A stretch of DNA of 64,000 bases from assembly GCA_021772895.1 (NCBI GenBank), contig JAJFLC010000015.1:186001-250000 (forward strand). Reading direction: 5' to 3'. Below are positions 30,241-40,973 of this stretch, one piece after another. The stretch is from Mariprofundaceae bacterium. GTDB lineage: Bacteria > Pseudomonadota > Zetaproteobacteria > Mariprofundales > Mariprofundaceae. Made by a program: the position numbers and the translations under genes. Position 1 is the stretch's first letter, and the number at the start of each line of letters is the position of its first letter. The notes beneath the pieces are model-generated. The model did no database searches. It was not told the origin of the DNA and saw only the letters and a program-made list of their open reading frames with translations.

Positions 30241-31047
30241 ATGAATAATTGTGAATTTCATCAACGAACCATTGCCAAATGGCACTGCACGGAGTGCAAT
30301 AGCAGCTACTGTGAAGCATGTGTTTTAACAGAAAAGTCTATAGAAACGACCTCTTGCCCGGTTTGTTTATACACGCTTGAACTCAATGCTCCGACTTCAC
30401 AAAGTCCACTCTGGAAGCAGTTAACAAACAGTATAAAGCCGCACATAAAAAGGAAAAAACGTCATGCTACGCCGCTACCCAATGTGTTATATAAGGCGCA
30501 TGTATTTCGAAAGGCTGGAGATATTCCTAAAGCCATTCAACTTCTTAGCAACCACCTTTCCGAAGAGACATTGGTCAATGATGCAAACATTCAAACCAGA
30601 GAACTTTTTCATGAACTTTTGAAACTTGAAAGTAAAAACACTGAAATGCTGGAGCATGCTAAAACATATATCTCCACGTTAATCACCCATGGTTCACCCA
30701 AAAAAGCGTTTCCGGTTTATAGAGATTGCATTAAAACAGAACGTTCTTTCAAACTGGATGATGCAGAAGAAACATTCAGACTTTGTAAGGCTGCCCACGG
30801 TGCCATGGATTATCGTCTATTTTTGGCCGCTTCCAATGGTTTTATAAAACAACACCCTGATTTTCATGGCAATGTAGAATTATACATCATGGTTGCCACA
30901 ACACTCTCTCATGAGTTTCGAAAGGATAAAGAAGCACAGGAAATTTTAAGGTACCTGCTTAAAAAATATCCGTTTCATGAGCTAACGCCTGAAATCGAAA
31001 AACAATTAAAACTCGTCAAAAAAATAGAAACGAGTAATTTTCAGTGA
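30241..31047 (+). CDS. Hypothetical protein with B-box-like zinc finger and helical-repeat region
   Basis: CEFHQRTIAKWHCTECNSSYCEACV...CPVC N-term; TPR-like helices after. Confidence 0.6.
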   Translation: MNNCEFHQRTIAKWHCTECNSSYCEACVLTEKSIETTSCPVCLYTLELNAPTSQSPLWKQLTNSIKPHIKRKKRHATPLPNVLYKAHVFRKAGDIPKAIQLLSNHLSEETLVNDANIQTRELFHELLKLESKNTEMLEHAKTYISTLITHGSPKKAFPVYRDCIKTERSFKLDDAEETFRLCKAAHGAMDYRLFLAASNGFIKQHPDFHGNVELYIMVATTLSHEFRKDKEAQEILRYLLKKYPFHELTPEIEKQLKLVKKIETSNFQ

Positions 31048-31151
31048 TTTCTTTTTCTATAAAATCACCTATAAAACAGATTTATAGTGTTTTTAGAGAT
31101 AAAAATGAAAAAAAGGTATTAAAAACATCTTTTTATAACATCATCCAGAAT

Positions 31152-33728
31152 TCATAGATTTAACAATAGCTTACTGGCCGTGTTTTTAAAATCATCCACC
31201 TGAAAAGGTTTATGGATAAACCCTGTCAATTCCTGCCCATCAAAATCACGAACAGTCTCATCTTTGGAGTAGCCTGAGATAAGGATCACTTTCACATCAG
31301 CATCTATTTTCTGCAACTCAGCACAACATGCTTTACCACCCATAACAGGCATGGTCATATCCAGAATCACGCCGACAATTTCCTGTTTGTATTGGGCAAA
31401 CAACTCGACACCTTCTTTGCCATCACTGGCCAGCAACACATCACAGCCCATCTCTTGCAAGAGAATTTCTGCCATCTCGCGGATTTCTTCTTCATCATCA
31501 ATAAACAGTACCGTGCCCAAAGTTTTTTCAGCCGGTAATTTTTCAACCGATGACTTTTTAACAGGACTCTCTCCCATAGTTTTTTCCATGCCAGAAACTA
31601 TATCAGTAGACGGAACAACGGCTTCATCAACGATTTTCGTTTCAGATTCCATCACAGGAAAACCAATTGTAAACGTTGTTCCAACACCCACTTCAGACCT
31701 TAATTTCATCACGCCAAGATGCCCGTTCACAATGCCTATCACCGCACTCATGCCCAAACCACGACCTGTAAATTTTGTTGTGAAAAACGGATCAAAAATT
31801 TTCCGCATTGTCTCCTCATCCATGCCGTGTCCCGTGTCAGTAACTTCAAGAAATACATAACGTCCATTTTCATTTTCAGGCTGAGAAATAAGCACATTTT
31901 CCCCGGACAGATCAAAATCCCGAACACCCGTGGTGATCGATATTATTTTCTCGTTCCTATCCATCGCCTCCGATGCATTGGTCAGCAGATTGATAATAAT
32001 CTGTCGAATTTGAGTGACGTCGCCTTCAAAGTGAGGAATATTTTCATCCAGATTCAGTTGCAGCTTCACATCTTTGGAAATTGAAATTTCCATTAAAGAG
32101 AGCATATCATCCACCACTTCGGATAGATTGATCGCTTGAATCACAAATTTCCCTTTCCCGGCATAAGCAAGCATCTGTTGACATAAATCTGCGGCCTTGG
32201 CACTGCTTGCCTCAATTCTGCCAATCAAGTCACTCATATGAGAAGTTGGATCAAGTTTTCTTTTAGCCAAATCTGCGTTTCCAACAATACTGGTCAGAAT
32301 GTTATTAAAATCATGCGCAATACCGCCTGCCAACACCCCCAGCGATTCAAGCCTGTCCACGTGCTCCATTTCCCGCTGAAGCGCCCGTTCACGGCTCAAA
32401 TCCCTTGCAACAATGGCGTAATACTCAGGTATTTTGGAATCTTTCCCAAACGACATAAAAACCGCCGATGTTGGAACCTCATGTCCATCGCTGTGTAACA
32501 GTAAACACTCAATTTCAAGTGCCTGTCCGGAAACCGTTTGAGGCAATAATGTTTGAATGATTCGCTGACTTTCCTGTTCACTATGAAAATCTGAAATGTT
32601 CATTTCATCGATATTGCGATCTTCCGGTAAACCCACCATTTTTCGGCCACCACTATTCATATAAACAAGGCCACCGGACGCATCCGTTAACGCAACATAA
32701 TCGCTGGTCAATTCTACAATTGAAGCCAGACGCCTGCGTTCCTCCTCTCCCCTTTTCCTTTCAGTGATGTCCACATGCGTACCGACCAGCCGGACAGGTT
32801 TTTCATTATCTTCACTCCAGACCATGAAACCACGCGAAAGCACATCAATCCAGCCACCTTTTTTATGAGCCATCCGCATCTCAATTTCAAATGAGTGACT
32901 CCTGCCCTCCATATAATCCTGAACCTTCTGTAATACCGAATCTTTTTCATCTGGATGCACAAGCATGCCCCAGGTATCGATGCTCGCTTCCAATTCATCT
33001 TCATCGTAGCCCAGCATACTTTTCCAGCGTGGGGAGTAATAAACTTCATCGGTTTCCAAATTCCAGTCCCATAGACCATCATTCGCCCCACGCATCGCCA
33101 GCGCAAAACGTTCTTCACTTCGTTTTATCTCTATAGAGCCTTCTTCAACCAACCTTTCCAAATTTTCATTTGCATGTCTTAAGGCCTCTTCAGCCTGCTT
33201 GCGTTCACTGATATCACGTAAAATTACCACAAAAAAATTACTCGATTCACGTTTTAACGTTGAAACTGTAAGTTCCACAACAATGTTGGAACCATCTTTT
33301 AGTAAAACCATTACTTCCATCGAGCTATGGGTCGAATGATTTTTTCCATCCGTTAGATACCGGTTTACAGCCTCTGCATATTCACCTTTCGAACCTTCAG
33401 GGAAAAGAATTTCTATGAGTGATTTCCCTATCACCTCACTCTCTTTCCACCCAAACATCAGTTCCGCTCTTGGGTTCCAGTGTGTGATTTTTCCGCAATC
33501 GTTTGTGCCAACAATCGCATCCATGGCATTTTCAACAAGAAGCCGCGACCATTCCTGAACTTCTTTTAATTTTGCTTCCTCTTCTTTAATTCGCTGTTGA
33601 TAGGCTTTAAGCTGCTCCTGAAAATGCGACTGCCTCTCTCCACCCTCAAGCAAAAAAATTCGCCGTTGCAAAGCCCCGATGACCTCCTGAGCGGCCTCCA
33701 ACTCTTCTTTCATATGTTCGGGTTTCAT
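31152..33728 (-). CDS. PAS-containing hybrid sensor histidine kinase with C-terminal receiver
   Basis: PAS motifs, GGIAHDFNNILTSIVGNADLA (H box), GTGLGMSAVIGIV-type G box, LFIDDEEEIREMAE...DMTMPVMGG receiver. Confidence 0.93.
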   Translation of the reverse strand: MKPEHMKEELEAAQEVIGALQRRIFLLEGGERQSHFQEQLKAYQQRIKEEEAKLKEVQEWSRLLVENAMDAIVGTNDCGKITHWNPRAELMFGWKESEVIGKSLIEILFPEGSKGEYAEAVNRYLTDGKNHSTHSSMEVMVLLKDGSNIVVELTVSTLKRESSNFFVVILRDISERKQAEEALRHANENLERLVEEGSIEIKRSEERFALAMRGANDGLWDWNLETDEVYYSPRWKSMLGYDEDELEASIDTWGMLVHPDEKDSVLQKVQDYMEGRSHSFEIEMRMAHKKGGWIDVLSRGFMVWSEDNEKPVRLVGTHVDITERKRGEEERRRLASIVELTSDYVALTDASGGLVYMNSGGRKMVGLPEDRNIDEMNISDFHSEQESQRIIQTLLPQTVSGQALEIECLLLHSDGHEVPTSAVFMSFGKDSKIPEYYAIVARDLSRERALQREMEHVDRLESLGVLAGGIAHDFNNILTSIVGNADLAKRKLDPTSHMSDLIGRIEASSAKAADLCQQMLAYAGKGKFVIQAINLSEVVDDMLSLMEISISKDVKLQLNLDENIPHFEGDVTQIRQIIINLLTNASEAMDRNEKIISITTGVRDFDLSGENVLISQPENENGRYVFLEVTDTGHGMDEETMRKIFDPFFTTKFTGRGLGMSAVIGIVNGHLGVMKLRSEVGVGTTFTIGFPVMESETKIVDEAVVPSTDIVSGMEKTMGESPVKKSSVEKLPAEKTLGTVLFIDDEEEIREMAEILLQEMGCDVLLASDGKEGVELFAQYKQEIVGVILDMTMPVMGGKACCAELQKIDADVKVILISGYSKDETVRDFDGQELTGFIHKPFQVDDFKNTASKLLLNL

Positions 33729-34897
33729 TCGCGCCCCAGTGCCAAAGCAACCAGCGTCTGATTAATATGTAAGCCATTCCAAAGTTCACCGTAGGTATTA
33801 AAACCAATCACATGGCTTGCAACAGTTGCAACATGCCGGGCTAATATCTGACTCTGCGCCTGTCCTTCAGCCTCAAGACTTCTGAATACACAATTACACA
33901 TAAACAGCAACTTGGCTTTTCCTGAGTCATCCACTATTCCTGAAGTGGACTGCTCCAATTCACTGGCCATATCCCGATGTTCACAAAGATTCAGCACCAT
34001 GCCCTCTTCAATCGCACAATAAAATATCAATGAGCCATCATCACCAACACCTTGAATGGATCGCACATACGGTTCACCCCCATAAACATAGATCAGCGGA
34101 TGATCTGAAAAAATCTGAAAATTAAGATCTTCTACTTTCAAGCCCAGCAAACGGGCATAGTACGCTGCTGCCGGCTTTCCATCCAAACGAAGCACTTTAC
34201 GTTCAACTTCATCAGCTTTGCTAATCACCATGTCGATATTCCCCGGCACAAAGTGTTGATGTTTAATGCACTTAAACGGTTCATCACTCTCTGCCAGTAT
34301 AAAAACCGCACCGCCGCTAATCGCTGTACCATTGGCAATCACATAAGTCTTCTCAAATTTCAGGTCATCACCTGCAATACCACCCAGAAACGGCACATTA
34401 CCCAACTCATTTGCCATCGCAGCAACCGCTGCACCATCCAGCCCTGTCATGCCATCAATCAAACCCATGCAAAAATGTCTTTTTGGCGTCAGGTCGCTGC
34501 GCCGCACATCCAGTTTTTTTAATAATGCGTCATAAACATAGCTTGCTGCCACCGCATTAAAATCATCAAGCGATTCGACTGCCTCAAGTGCCCAATGAAT
34601 TTTTGACGATAAAATGCCAGTCAACACCAATGATTGACTCTGATAGTGACCCGTTCGCCATTCACCTGCTGTCGTACAACCGGCAATGATACTGTTTGGA
34701 AAACGTTCACTCAGAATCTGAGCGATTTCCTGTGAATTTTGTTTTGTAGAGTGGAAAACAAAAATAATTTCAGGCTGTTGGGCATCATCAACAGGCCAAT
34801 CTTTTATGGCCTCAGAAACAGCACTTTTAGAATCCGTATCTTCAGAATATCCTTCAAACACTTGCATCGACAACCTCGCTACCACTGAGCCAGCCAC
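33725..34897 (-). CDS. FIST N/C domain sensor protein
   Basis: IIAGCTTAGEW, F.GGIAGDDLKFEKTYVIANG, VIGFNTYGELWNG; overlaps downstream kinase by 4 nt. Confidence 0.9.
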   Translation of the reverse strand: MAGSVVARLSMQVFEGYSEDTDSKSAVSEAIKDWPVDDAQQPEIIFVFHSTKQNSQEIAQILSERFPNSIIAGCTTAGEWRTGHYQSQSLVLTGILSSKIHWALEAVESLDDFNAVAASYVYDALLKKLDVRRSDLTPKRHFCMGLIDGMTGLDGAAVAAMANELGNVPFLGGIAGDDLKFEKTYVIANGTAISGGAVFILAESDEPFKCIKHQHFVPGNIDMVISKADEVERKVLRLDGKPAAAYYARLLGLKVEDLNFQIFSDHPLIYVYGGEPYVRSIQGVGDDGSLIFYCAIEEGMVLNLCEHRDMASELEQSTSGIVDDSGKAKLLFMCNCVFRSLEAEGQAQSQILARHVATVASHVIGFNTYGELWNGLHINQTLVALALGRE

Positions 34898-35045
34898 CCT
34901 TCCTTCTCGTTTAACAATAGCAAGTATATTGCCATATCATTTAGTTATATGAATAAAGTTGCTCTACTCATCCCTGCGTCAAAGCCCGAGACAACCAAGC
35001 GCATCACACGTTCTGACCTGATACGTCATCGATTCAACAAACCGT

Positions 35046-36083
35046 TCAAACACCTTCTTCAAACAACGTACCTGAAGTATTCAGAACCAGTTTTCCTGTT
35101 ATACCACCCTCCGCAATCATTCTATGTGCCCTGGCAGCATCTTCCAGCGGCAACACCTCTGAAACAAAAACAGATAGCCTGTTTTCATCAAAAAGCTGTG
35201 CACACTGTTCCAGAATATTAGCATGATGTTCAGCTCCTTCTTTTAAATCACACACCATGGGTGAAAGCATCAGTTCCTGACTCACACGTACATTTTTGAG
35301 GCGAAGGCTTTTCCAGTCCGTATCCCCCGGCACCTGTAACAGAGTCACAAGATCACTGTAATGTGCCATGGCAGGTATCAGCTGATGAAATGCACTACCA
35401 CCCACCGTATCCAAAGCTACATTCACGCCCGCACCATTTGTCCATTCCAGAAGTGTTTTACTCACATCTTCTTTTTTGTAGTTGATTGCCAAACCAGCTC
35501 CTAATTCACATACCAACGCTGCTTTCTCTTCAGAACTGACTGTTGTTGCAACTTCACAGCCTGCAATTTTTGCCAATTGAATCGCCACATGCCCCACGCC
35601 GCCAGCCCCTGCATGAATGAAAACCTTCTGACCTGTGTGAATTCGAGCACGATCAAACAATGCCTCCCATGCGGTGATTAATACCAGCGGTGCCGCAGCT
35701 GCCTGATCAAAACCAAGTCCCACTGGTTTGAGCGCGACATAACTTTCATCCACAACTGCGTATTCAGCATAATTGCCAATAGAGCTTCCACCACTTTTCT
35801 GACCCAAACCACCATAACAGTAATAAACATGCTCACCCATCTGAAATTGTGTCACACCATCACCGATGGCTTCCACAATACCCGCGCCATCACAACCAAG
35901 CACCGCAGGTAATCCATCTGGAAAATAGAGACCGTTCTCACGCAACTTGCCATCAATTGGGTTGACACCTGCGGCCATCACACGAATAAGCAACTGATTT
36001 GCCTCCGTTATTTCAGGGCGAACAAGATCTGTAGGTTTAAGAACCTCGGGACTTCCCGGTTCAGACATGGTGATAGCGCGCAT
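35046..36083 (-). CDS. Zinc-type alcohol dehydrogenase / quinone oxidoreductase
   Basis: VMAAGVNPIDGKLR, PAVLGCDGAGIVEAIG, VFIHAGAGGVGHVAIQLAK. Confidence 0.93.
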   Translation of the reverse strand: MRAITMSEPGSPEVLKPTDLVRPEITEANQLLIRVMAAGVNPIDGKLRENGLYFPDGLPAVLGCDGAGIVEAIGDGVTQFQMGEHVYYCYGGLGQKSGGSSIGNYAEYAVVDESYVALKPVGLGFDQAAAAPLVLITAWEALFDRARIHTGQKVFIHAGAGGVGHVAIQLAKIAGCEVATTVSSEEKAALVCELGAGLAINYKKEDVSKTLLEWTNGAGVNVALDTVGGSAFHQLIPAMAHYSDLVTLLQVPGDTDWKSLRLKNVRVSQELMLSPMVCDLKEGAEHHANILEQCAQLFDENRLSVFVSEVLPLEDAARAHRMIAEGGITGKLVLNTSGTLFEEGV

Positions 36084-36307
36084 TGCAACTCCTTCAGGAA
36101 TATTTTCAAAAAATAATGGTTGAAAACTTTATCACTTTTGTATATTTTTGACACGCAAGGCTGTACTGAAACTTCGACTTTTATTATCATCAATTGTGAT
36201 CGTTTAGTTGCCTCAGTTTAAGTAATAAAAACACATCATCAGGTTTTTAGAGGATGTCGCTCTCTTATGCGCATCACCGGCAATAAAATAAATACAGGAT
36301 ACTGGCA

Positions 36308-37261
36308 ATGGACGAAGAGAACAAAGGCACACCGGAAATTCAACAACTTATCGATCGAATGAGTGATCCTAAAAAAGTTTTGGAATCCCCAACCGTTATT
36401 TCAGGAAAAAAACTTCTCCGCCTGAGCTATGAACAAGGAAGCTTCCCCTACCCCGAAAAAATGGCATTAAAAGAGTATGAAAGAGAAAAACATCTCCTGC
36501 AAACTGAACTGCTTAAAGTTCAGGCATGGGTCAAAGAGGCAGGGCAAAGAATACTGGGGATTTTTGAAGGCCGTGATGCTGCCGGCAAAGGCGGAACCAT
36601 CAAACGATTCAATGAACATTTAAACCCTCGTGCTGCACATGTTGTCGCACTTGAAAAGCCCAACGAGCGCGAACAGGGGCAGTGGTATTACCAGCGCTAT
36701 ATCAAACACCTGCCAACCAAAGGTGAGATGGTTTTTCTTGATCGCTCCTGGTACAACCGGGCCGGTGTAGAACGTGTGATGGGTTTTTGCACCGATGAAG
36801 AATATTTTGAATTCCTTCGTCAGGCACCTCAGCTGGAACGCATGCTTGTCAATTCCGGTCTGCATCTTTTCAAATACTGGTTTTCAGTAAGCCGACATGA
36901 ACAACTCCGGCGTTTTCACCTGCGCACCCATGATCCACTTAAACACTGGAAATTAAGCTCAATAGACATTCACTCGCTCGACCGGTGGGATGCATATTCT
37001 GAAGCAAAAAATGCGATGTTTTTTCATACCAATACAGCCGATGCCCCATGGACGATTGTAAAATCGGATGATAAAAAACGGGCGCGAATTAATTGCATGC
37101 GCCACTACCTTCATCAGCTTGATTATCCTAACAAGGACAACTCAGTCGCCCATGCACCGGACCCTTTAATTGCAGGCCCGGTCAGCAGCCACCTCGACTA
37201 TTCAAGTGTGGGAAATACAGAAGGCACAGATTCAAGCCCTGACCTGAAAATTGTATCCTAA
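36308..37261 (+). CDS. ppk2: Polyphosphate kinase 2 family protein
   Basis: LGIFEGRDAAGKGGTIKRFNEHLNPR, MVFLDRSWYNRAGVERVMGF, KHWKLSSIDIHSLDRWDAYSEAK. Confidence 0.95.
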   Translation: MDEENKGTPEIQQLIDRMSDPKKVLESPTVISGKKLLRLSYEQGSFPYPEKMALKEYEREKHLLQTELLKVQAWVKEAGQRILGIFEGRDAAGKGGTIKRFNEHLNPRAAHVVALEKPNEREQGQWYYQRYIKHLPTKGEMVFLDRSWYNRAGVERVMGFCTDEEYFEFLRQAPQLERMLVNSGLHLFKYWFSVSRHEQLRRFHLRTHDPLKHWKLSSIDIHSLDRWDAYSEAKNAMFFHTNTADAPWTIVKSDDKKRARINCMRHYLHQLDYPNKDNSVAHAPDPLIAGPVSSHLDYSSVGNTEGTDSSPDLKIVS

Positions 37262-37394
37262 ATGAAAAAAAAGAGACTGTATTAAAACGAAAAACATACA
37301 AAAGAAATGCATAAACTACCGTTTTAAACATCAATATCATAAGTGATTTTGTGCGATTTTAATTTAATTTTGCAACCCATAAAGAGGATATGAC

Positions 37395-38939
37395 GTGAGT
37401 AGCATCGCCATAGGCAAACACATTGCGGCAGTTGATATGGGAACCAACTCATTTCACATGATCATTGCTGAGACAACCGCACATGGAACATTCCGTATTA
37501 TTGATCGCATGAAACACTGGGTTCGCCTCGGTGATGGCATTGATAAACGTGGACGTCTGGATGAAGCAGCCATCAGCCGCATGATTGAAAGCCTCACCTT
37601 TTTCAAACAACTGGCCGAAAGCTACGATGCCCACATTCACTGCATCGCCACATCCGCTATGCGTGATGCCCCCAACCGCAATACGATTGCACGGCGCATC
37701 CGAAAAGAACTCGATCTTGTTGTTGAAGTTGTCAAAGGTGAAGAAGAGGCCCGGCTTGTTTTCCAGGGTGTACGCTCTGAAGGCTATATCAATGATGAAC
37801 CCTCATACATCATCGATATTGGCGGCGGCAGTACAGAAATCATTGTGGGTGATCAAGGTGGGGTGTTGGTTGCTGAAAGCCTTGATATGGGCGCACGCCG
37901 CTATTCCAGACGCTTCTTCTCCAGCCAAAACTATACAACACGTCAACGACATCAGTGCAGCCATGCTGCCGCCAGTAAAATTCAATCCGTTGCATCTGAA
38001 TTCAAGCCATTTGAGGTCAACTCGGTCTATGGCACGTCCGGCACGATTAGAACGCTGGCAGAGATCATTGCACAATTTTATAATCTTGATGATGCAACCC
38101 ATCTTGCCTTGAATCATTTAAAGGCAATGCGTGTAAAACTCATTGAAGCTGTTCAACGTGATCAACTACCGGATAGCATTGAAAAAGAGCGAAGGGCAAC
38201 ACTGGTCGCTGGCGCAACGATTTTGGAAGAAGTGATGAGTGCACTGCATATCCGTTCTTTAAGGGTATGCCCAAGCGCACTGCGTGAAGGTATTATTTAT
38301 GACCGGGTTGAAACATCCGGGCGTCTTCCCTCTCAACCGATCAATGCCTCCGCCAAAACAATCGTGAAACGTTTCAACCTTGACCGTGCACAGATCAAAC
38401 GTGTCACCAGCACCGCAGAGTTGATCTTTCAGACCTATGCAAAACACTTAGGTCTGAATCATGAAGCGCATCGTCTGCTCATGGCTGCATGCCAGCTTCA
38501 TGAGATCGGTCTCACCATCAGCCATAAAAAAATTCATCTGCATGGTGGTTATATCATTGCGCATTCAAACATGACAGGCATCACCCAGCGCCAACAGCAG
38601 ATTCTTGCTGCGATTGTCCGATTTCACCGAAAAGCGAGGCCCAATAAAAAGCATACGGATCTTAAAATCATGCGACAAAAAGATATCAACGTCAGCATTG
38701 TGCTTTCGGCTATTTTACGGCTGGCTGCAGCCTTGAACCGCACCAAAGATGGCGAAGCAGCCATGCCACGCTTTGAAGAAAAAAAAGATGTATGGCACTG
38801 GATATTTGATGACCAAAACTGGTATAATGAACATGAAGTTTGCATCTGGAATGCCACACAGGAGAAACTGCCGTTCAGCAAATTAATTGCTAAACAGATC
38901 CAGCTTAAAAAGGCCCGAAAAAAGAGATTAAAACATTGA
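37395..38939 (+). CDS. ppx: Exopolyphosphatase / GppA family
   Basis: VDMGTNSFHMIIAE, ATSAMRDAPN, YIIDIGGGSTEI. Confidence 0.95.
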   Translation: MSSIAIGKHIAAVDMGTNSFHMIIAETTAHGTFRIIDRMKHWVRLGDGIDKRGRLDEAAISRMIESLTFFKQLAESYDAHIHCIATSAMRDAPNRNTIARRIRKELDLVVEVVKGEEEARLVFQGVRSEGYINDEPSYIIDIGGGSTEIIVGDQGGVLVAESLDMGARRYSRRFFSSQNYTTRQRHQCSHAAASKIQSVASEFKPFEVNSVYGTSGTIRTLAEIIAQFYNLDDATHLALNHLKAMRVKLIEAVQRDQLPDSIEKERRATLVAGATILEEVMSALHIRSLRVCPSALREGIIYDRVETSGRLPSQPINASAKTIVKRFNLDRAQIKRVTSTAELIFQTYAKHLGLNHEAHRLLMAACQLHEIGLTISHKKIHLHGGYIIAHSNMTGITQRQQQILAAIVRFHRKARPNKKHTDLKIMRQKDINVSIVLSAILRLAAALNRTKDGEAAMPRFEEKKDVWHWIFDDQNWYNEHEVCIWNATQEKLPFSKLIAKQIQLKKARKKRLKH

Positions 38940-38974
38940 TAAAGGCAACAAAGCAGACAAAAAAGACAACGCAG

Positions 38975-40597
38975 ATGAACAATAAAAACTCCGATTCACC
39001 GGTTCAAATTTTCGATACCACCCTGCGCGATGGTGGCCAGACGGCGGGCATTAATTTTTCAGCCGAAGATAAAAAACGCATTGCAAACCATCTGGCTGAA
39101 TTTGGTATTCAATGGATCGAGGGTGGCTGGCCCGGAGCCAGCCCAAAAGATGATCTGTTTTTTGAATTGATGCGTGATCGAAAATGGTCCACAAGCAAGC
39201 TGGTTGCCTTTGGTTCCACAGCCAGACCGGGAAACCGTGCCAAATCTGATCCAGGCCTTCAAAAACTGATTCAGAGTGGTGCTGATGCAGCCTGCATCTT
39301 TGGTAAGGCATGGCCTCTGCATGTAAGCAAAGCACTTGGTATTAGCAAAGAAGACAATCTCAAACTGGTATTTGATTCCATTCAATTTCTGAAACAAAAA
39401 TTCGAAACGGTGTTTTTTGATGCCGAACATTTTTTTGATGGTTACAACGCCGATAAATGCTATGCAATCGAAGTTCTTGATGCTGCACACAGGGCCGGTG
39501 CAGACACACTCGTTCTTTGCGATACCAATGGTGGCAACATCCCCTATCGCATTGCAGAAGTAGTCACCGCGATGCTGGCAAAATTCCCTGACAACAGCAT
39601 TGGCATTCATGCCCATAACGATTGTGAACTGGCCGTTGCCAACTCGCTGGCGGCCGCACGAGTCGGTGCCAAACATATTCAAGGCACCATCAATGGTATC
39701 GGTGAGCGCTGCGGCAATGCCAATCTCATTTCGATCATCCCTGATCTGCAACTCAAGATGGAAATCAACTGCGGCATTTCGCCCGAACAACTGCAACAAC
39801 TGGGCGCTCTCTCACGTTTTGTAAATGAAATGGCCAATCGCCTGCCCTGGAAACATCAGCCTTTTGTCGGTCTCAATGCCTTTGCACACAAGGGTGGTAT
39901 CCATGTCTCGGCCATCCGCAAGGCATCTGAACTTTATGAACACATTTCGCCCGATCTTGTTGGCAATCAACAGCAAATACTGCTCTCGGATCAGGCAGGC
40001 AAAAGCAATGTAATCGTAAAGCTCGATACCATGGATCTTGACCATGACATCAATCCCGAAGATCCCGCGATTACTGAAGCGCTCAAACAGGTCAAAGAGC
40101 TCGAAGCACAGGGTTATACCTATGAAGCTGCCGAAGCCTCATTTCAATTGTTGCTGTTAAAGGCCACCGATCAGTTCCAACACTATTTTGAGCTTGAAGC
40201 CTTCCGGGTCATTGACGAAAAACATGGTCATGAAGGTGCTGCTCACTCCGAAGCCAGTGTGCGCATCACGGTTGGTGATAAGTCCGCACACACAGCATCA
40301 CCCGGCAACGGTCCCATCAATGCCATGGATAGCGCGCTGCGCGCTGCGCTAAGCGATTTTTATCCAAATCTTTCAACCCTGCGACTCACTGATTTCAAAG
40401 TGCGCGTACTATCCACCCGCGAAGCCACACGTGCCGGTGTGCGTGTATTGATTGAGTCCACCGATAGCACACGCAAATGGAGTACAGTGGGTGTATCCAC
40501 CAATATGATTGATGCCAGTTATCAGGCATTGGTGGATTCGATTGAATACAAGTTGCTTTTGGATAAAACGCCTTTTCCCAAGACATCACCGCTCTGA
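38975..40597 (+). CDS. cimA: Citramalate synthase (LeuA/CimA-type)
   Basis: IFDTTLRDGGQTAGINFSAEDK, IHAHNDCELAVANSLAA; better ATG at 38975 than TTG 38936. Confidence 0.93.
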   Translation: MNNKNSDSPVQIFDTTLRDGGQTAGINFSAEDKKRIANHLAEFGIQWIEGGWPGASPKDDLFFELMRDRKWSTSKLVAFGSTARPGNRAKSDPGLQKLIQSGADAACIFGKAWPLHVSKALGISKEDNLKLVFDSIQFLKQKFETVFFDAEHFFDGYNADKCYAIEVLDAAHRAGADTLVLCDTNGGNIPYRIAEVVTAMLAKFPDNSIGIHAHNDCELAVANSLAAARVGAKHIQGTINGIGERCGNANLISIIPDLQLKMEINCGISPEQLQQLGALSRFVNEMANRLPWKHQPFVGLNAFAHKGGIHVSAIRKASELYEHISPDLVGNQQQILLSDQAGKSNVIVKLDTMDLDHDINPEDPAITEALKQVKELEAQGYTYEAAEASFQLLLLKATDQFQHYFELEAFRVIDEKHGHEGAAHSEASVRITVGDKSAHTASPGNGPINAMDSALRAALSDFYPNLSTLRLTDFKVRVLSTREATRAGVRVLIESTDSTRKWSTVGVSTNMIDASYQALVDSIEYKLLLDKTPFPKTSPL

Positions 40598-40616
40598 TTC
40601 GTCTATACTAACCCAT

Positions 40617-40952
40617 ATGAGTGAATTAAAAGATAAAAAATGTGTTCCATGCCAAGGTGGAATCCCGCCGTTAACACCCAATGAAGCCCATGCTTTGATG
40701 CATCAGGTGGAGAATTGGGATTTGATCGAGTCCAACACCAAAATCCGCCGCACCTTCACCTTCAAAACATTCATTCTGGCACAGGAATTTGCAGTCAAGG
40801 TCGGTAATCTTGCCGAGTCTGAAAATCATCATCCTGACATCAGTTATGGATGGGGTTATTGCACGGTGCTTTTCTACACCCACAAGATTAAAGGCCTGCA
40901 CGAAAATGATTTCATTCTGGCTGCCAAGGTGAATGTTATCGCATCATCATAA
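40617..40952 (+). CDS. 4a-hydroxytetrahydrobiopterin dehydratase
   Basis: CVPCQGGIPPLTPNEAHALM, ESENHHPDISYGWGYCTV. Confidence 0.95.
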   Translation: MSELKDKKCVPCQGGIPPLTPNEAHALMHQVENWDLIESNTKIRRTFTFKTFILAQEFAVKVGNLAESENHHPDISYGWGYCTVLFYTHKIKGLHENDFILAAKVNVIASS

Positions 40953-40973
40953 GCTGCATACTATTGACTCTAA

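Noticed and set aside
39059-39799. 246-aa minus-strand ORF inside cimA
   Set aside because: Antisense shadow of a conserved enzyme gene.
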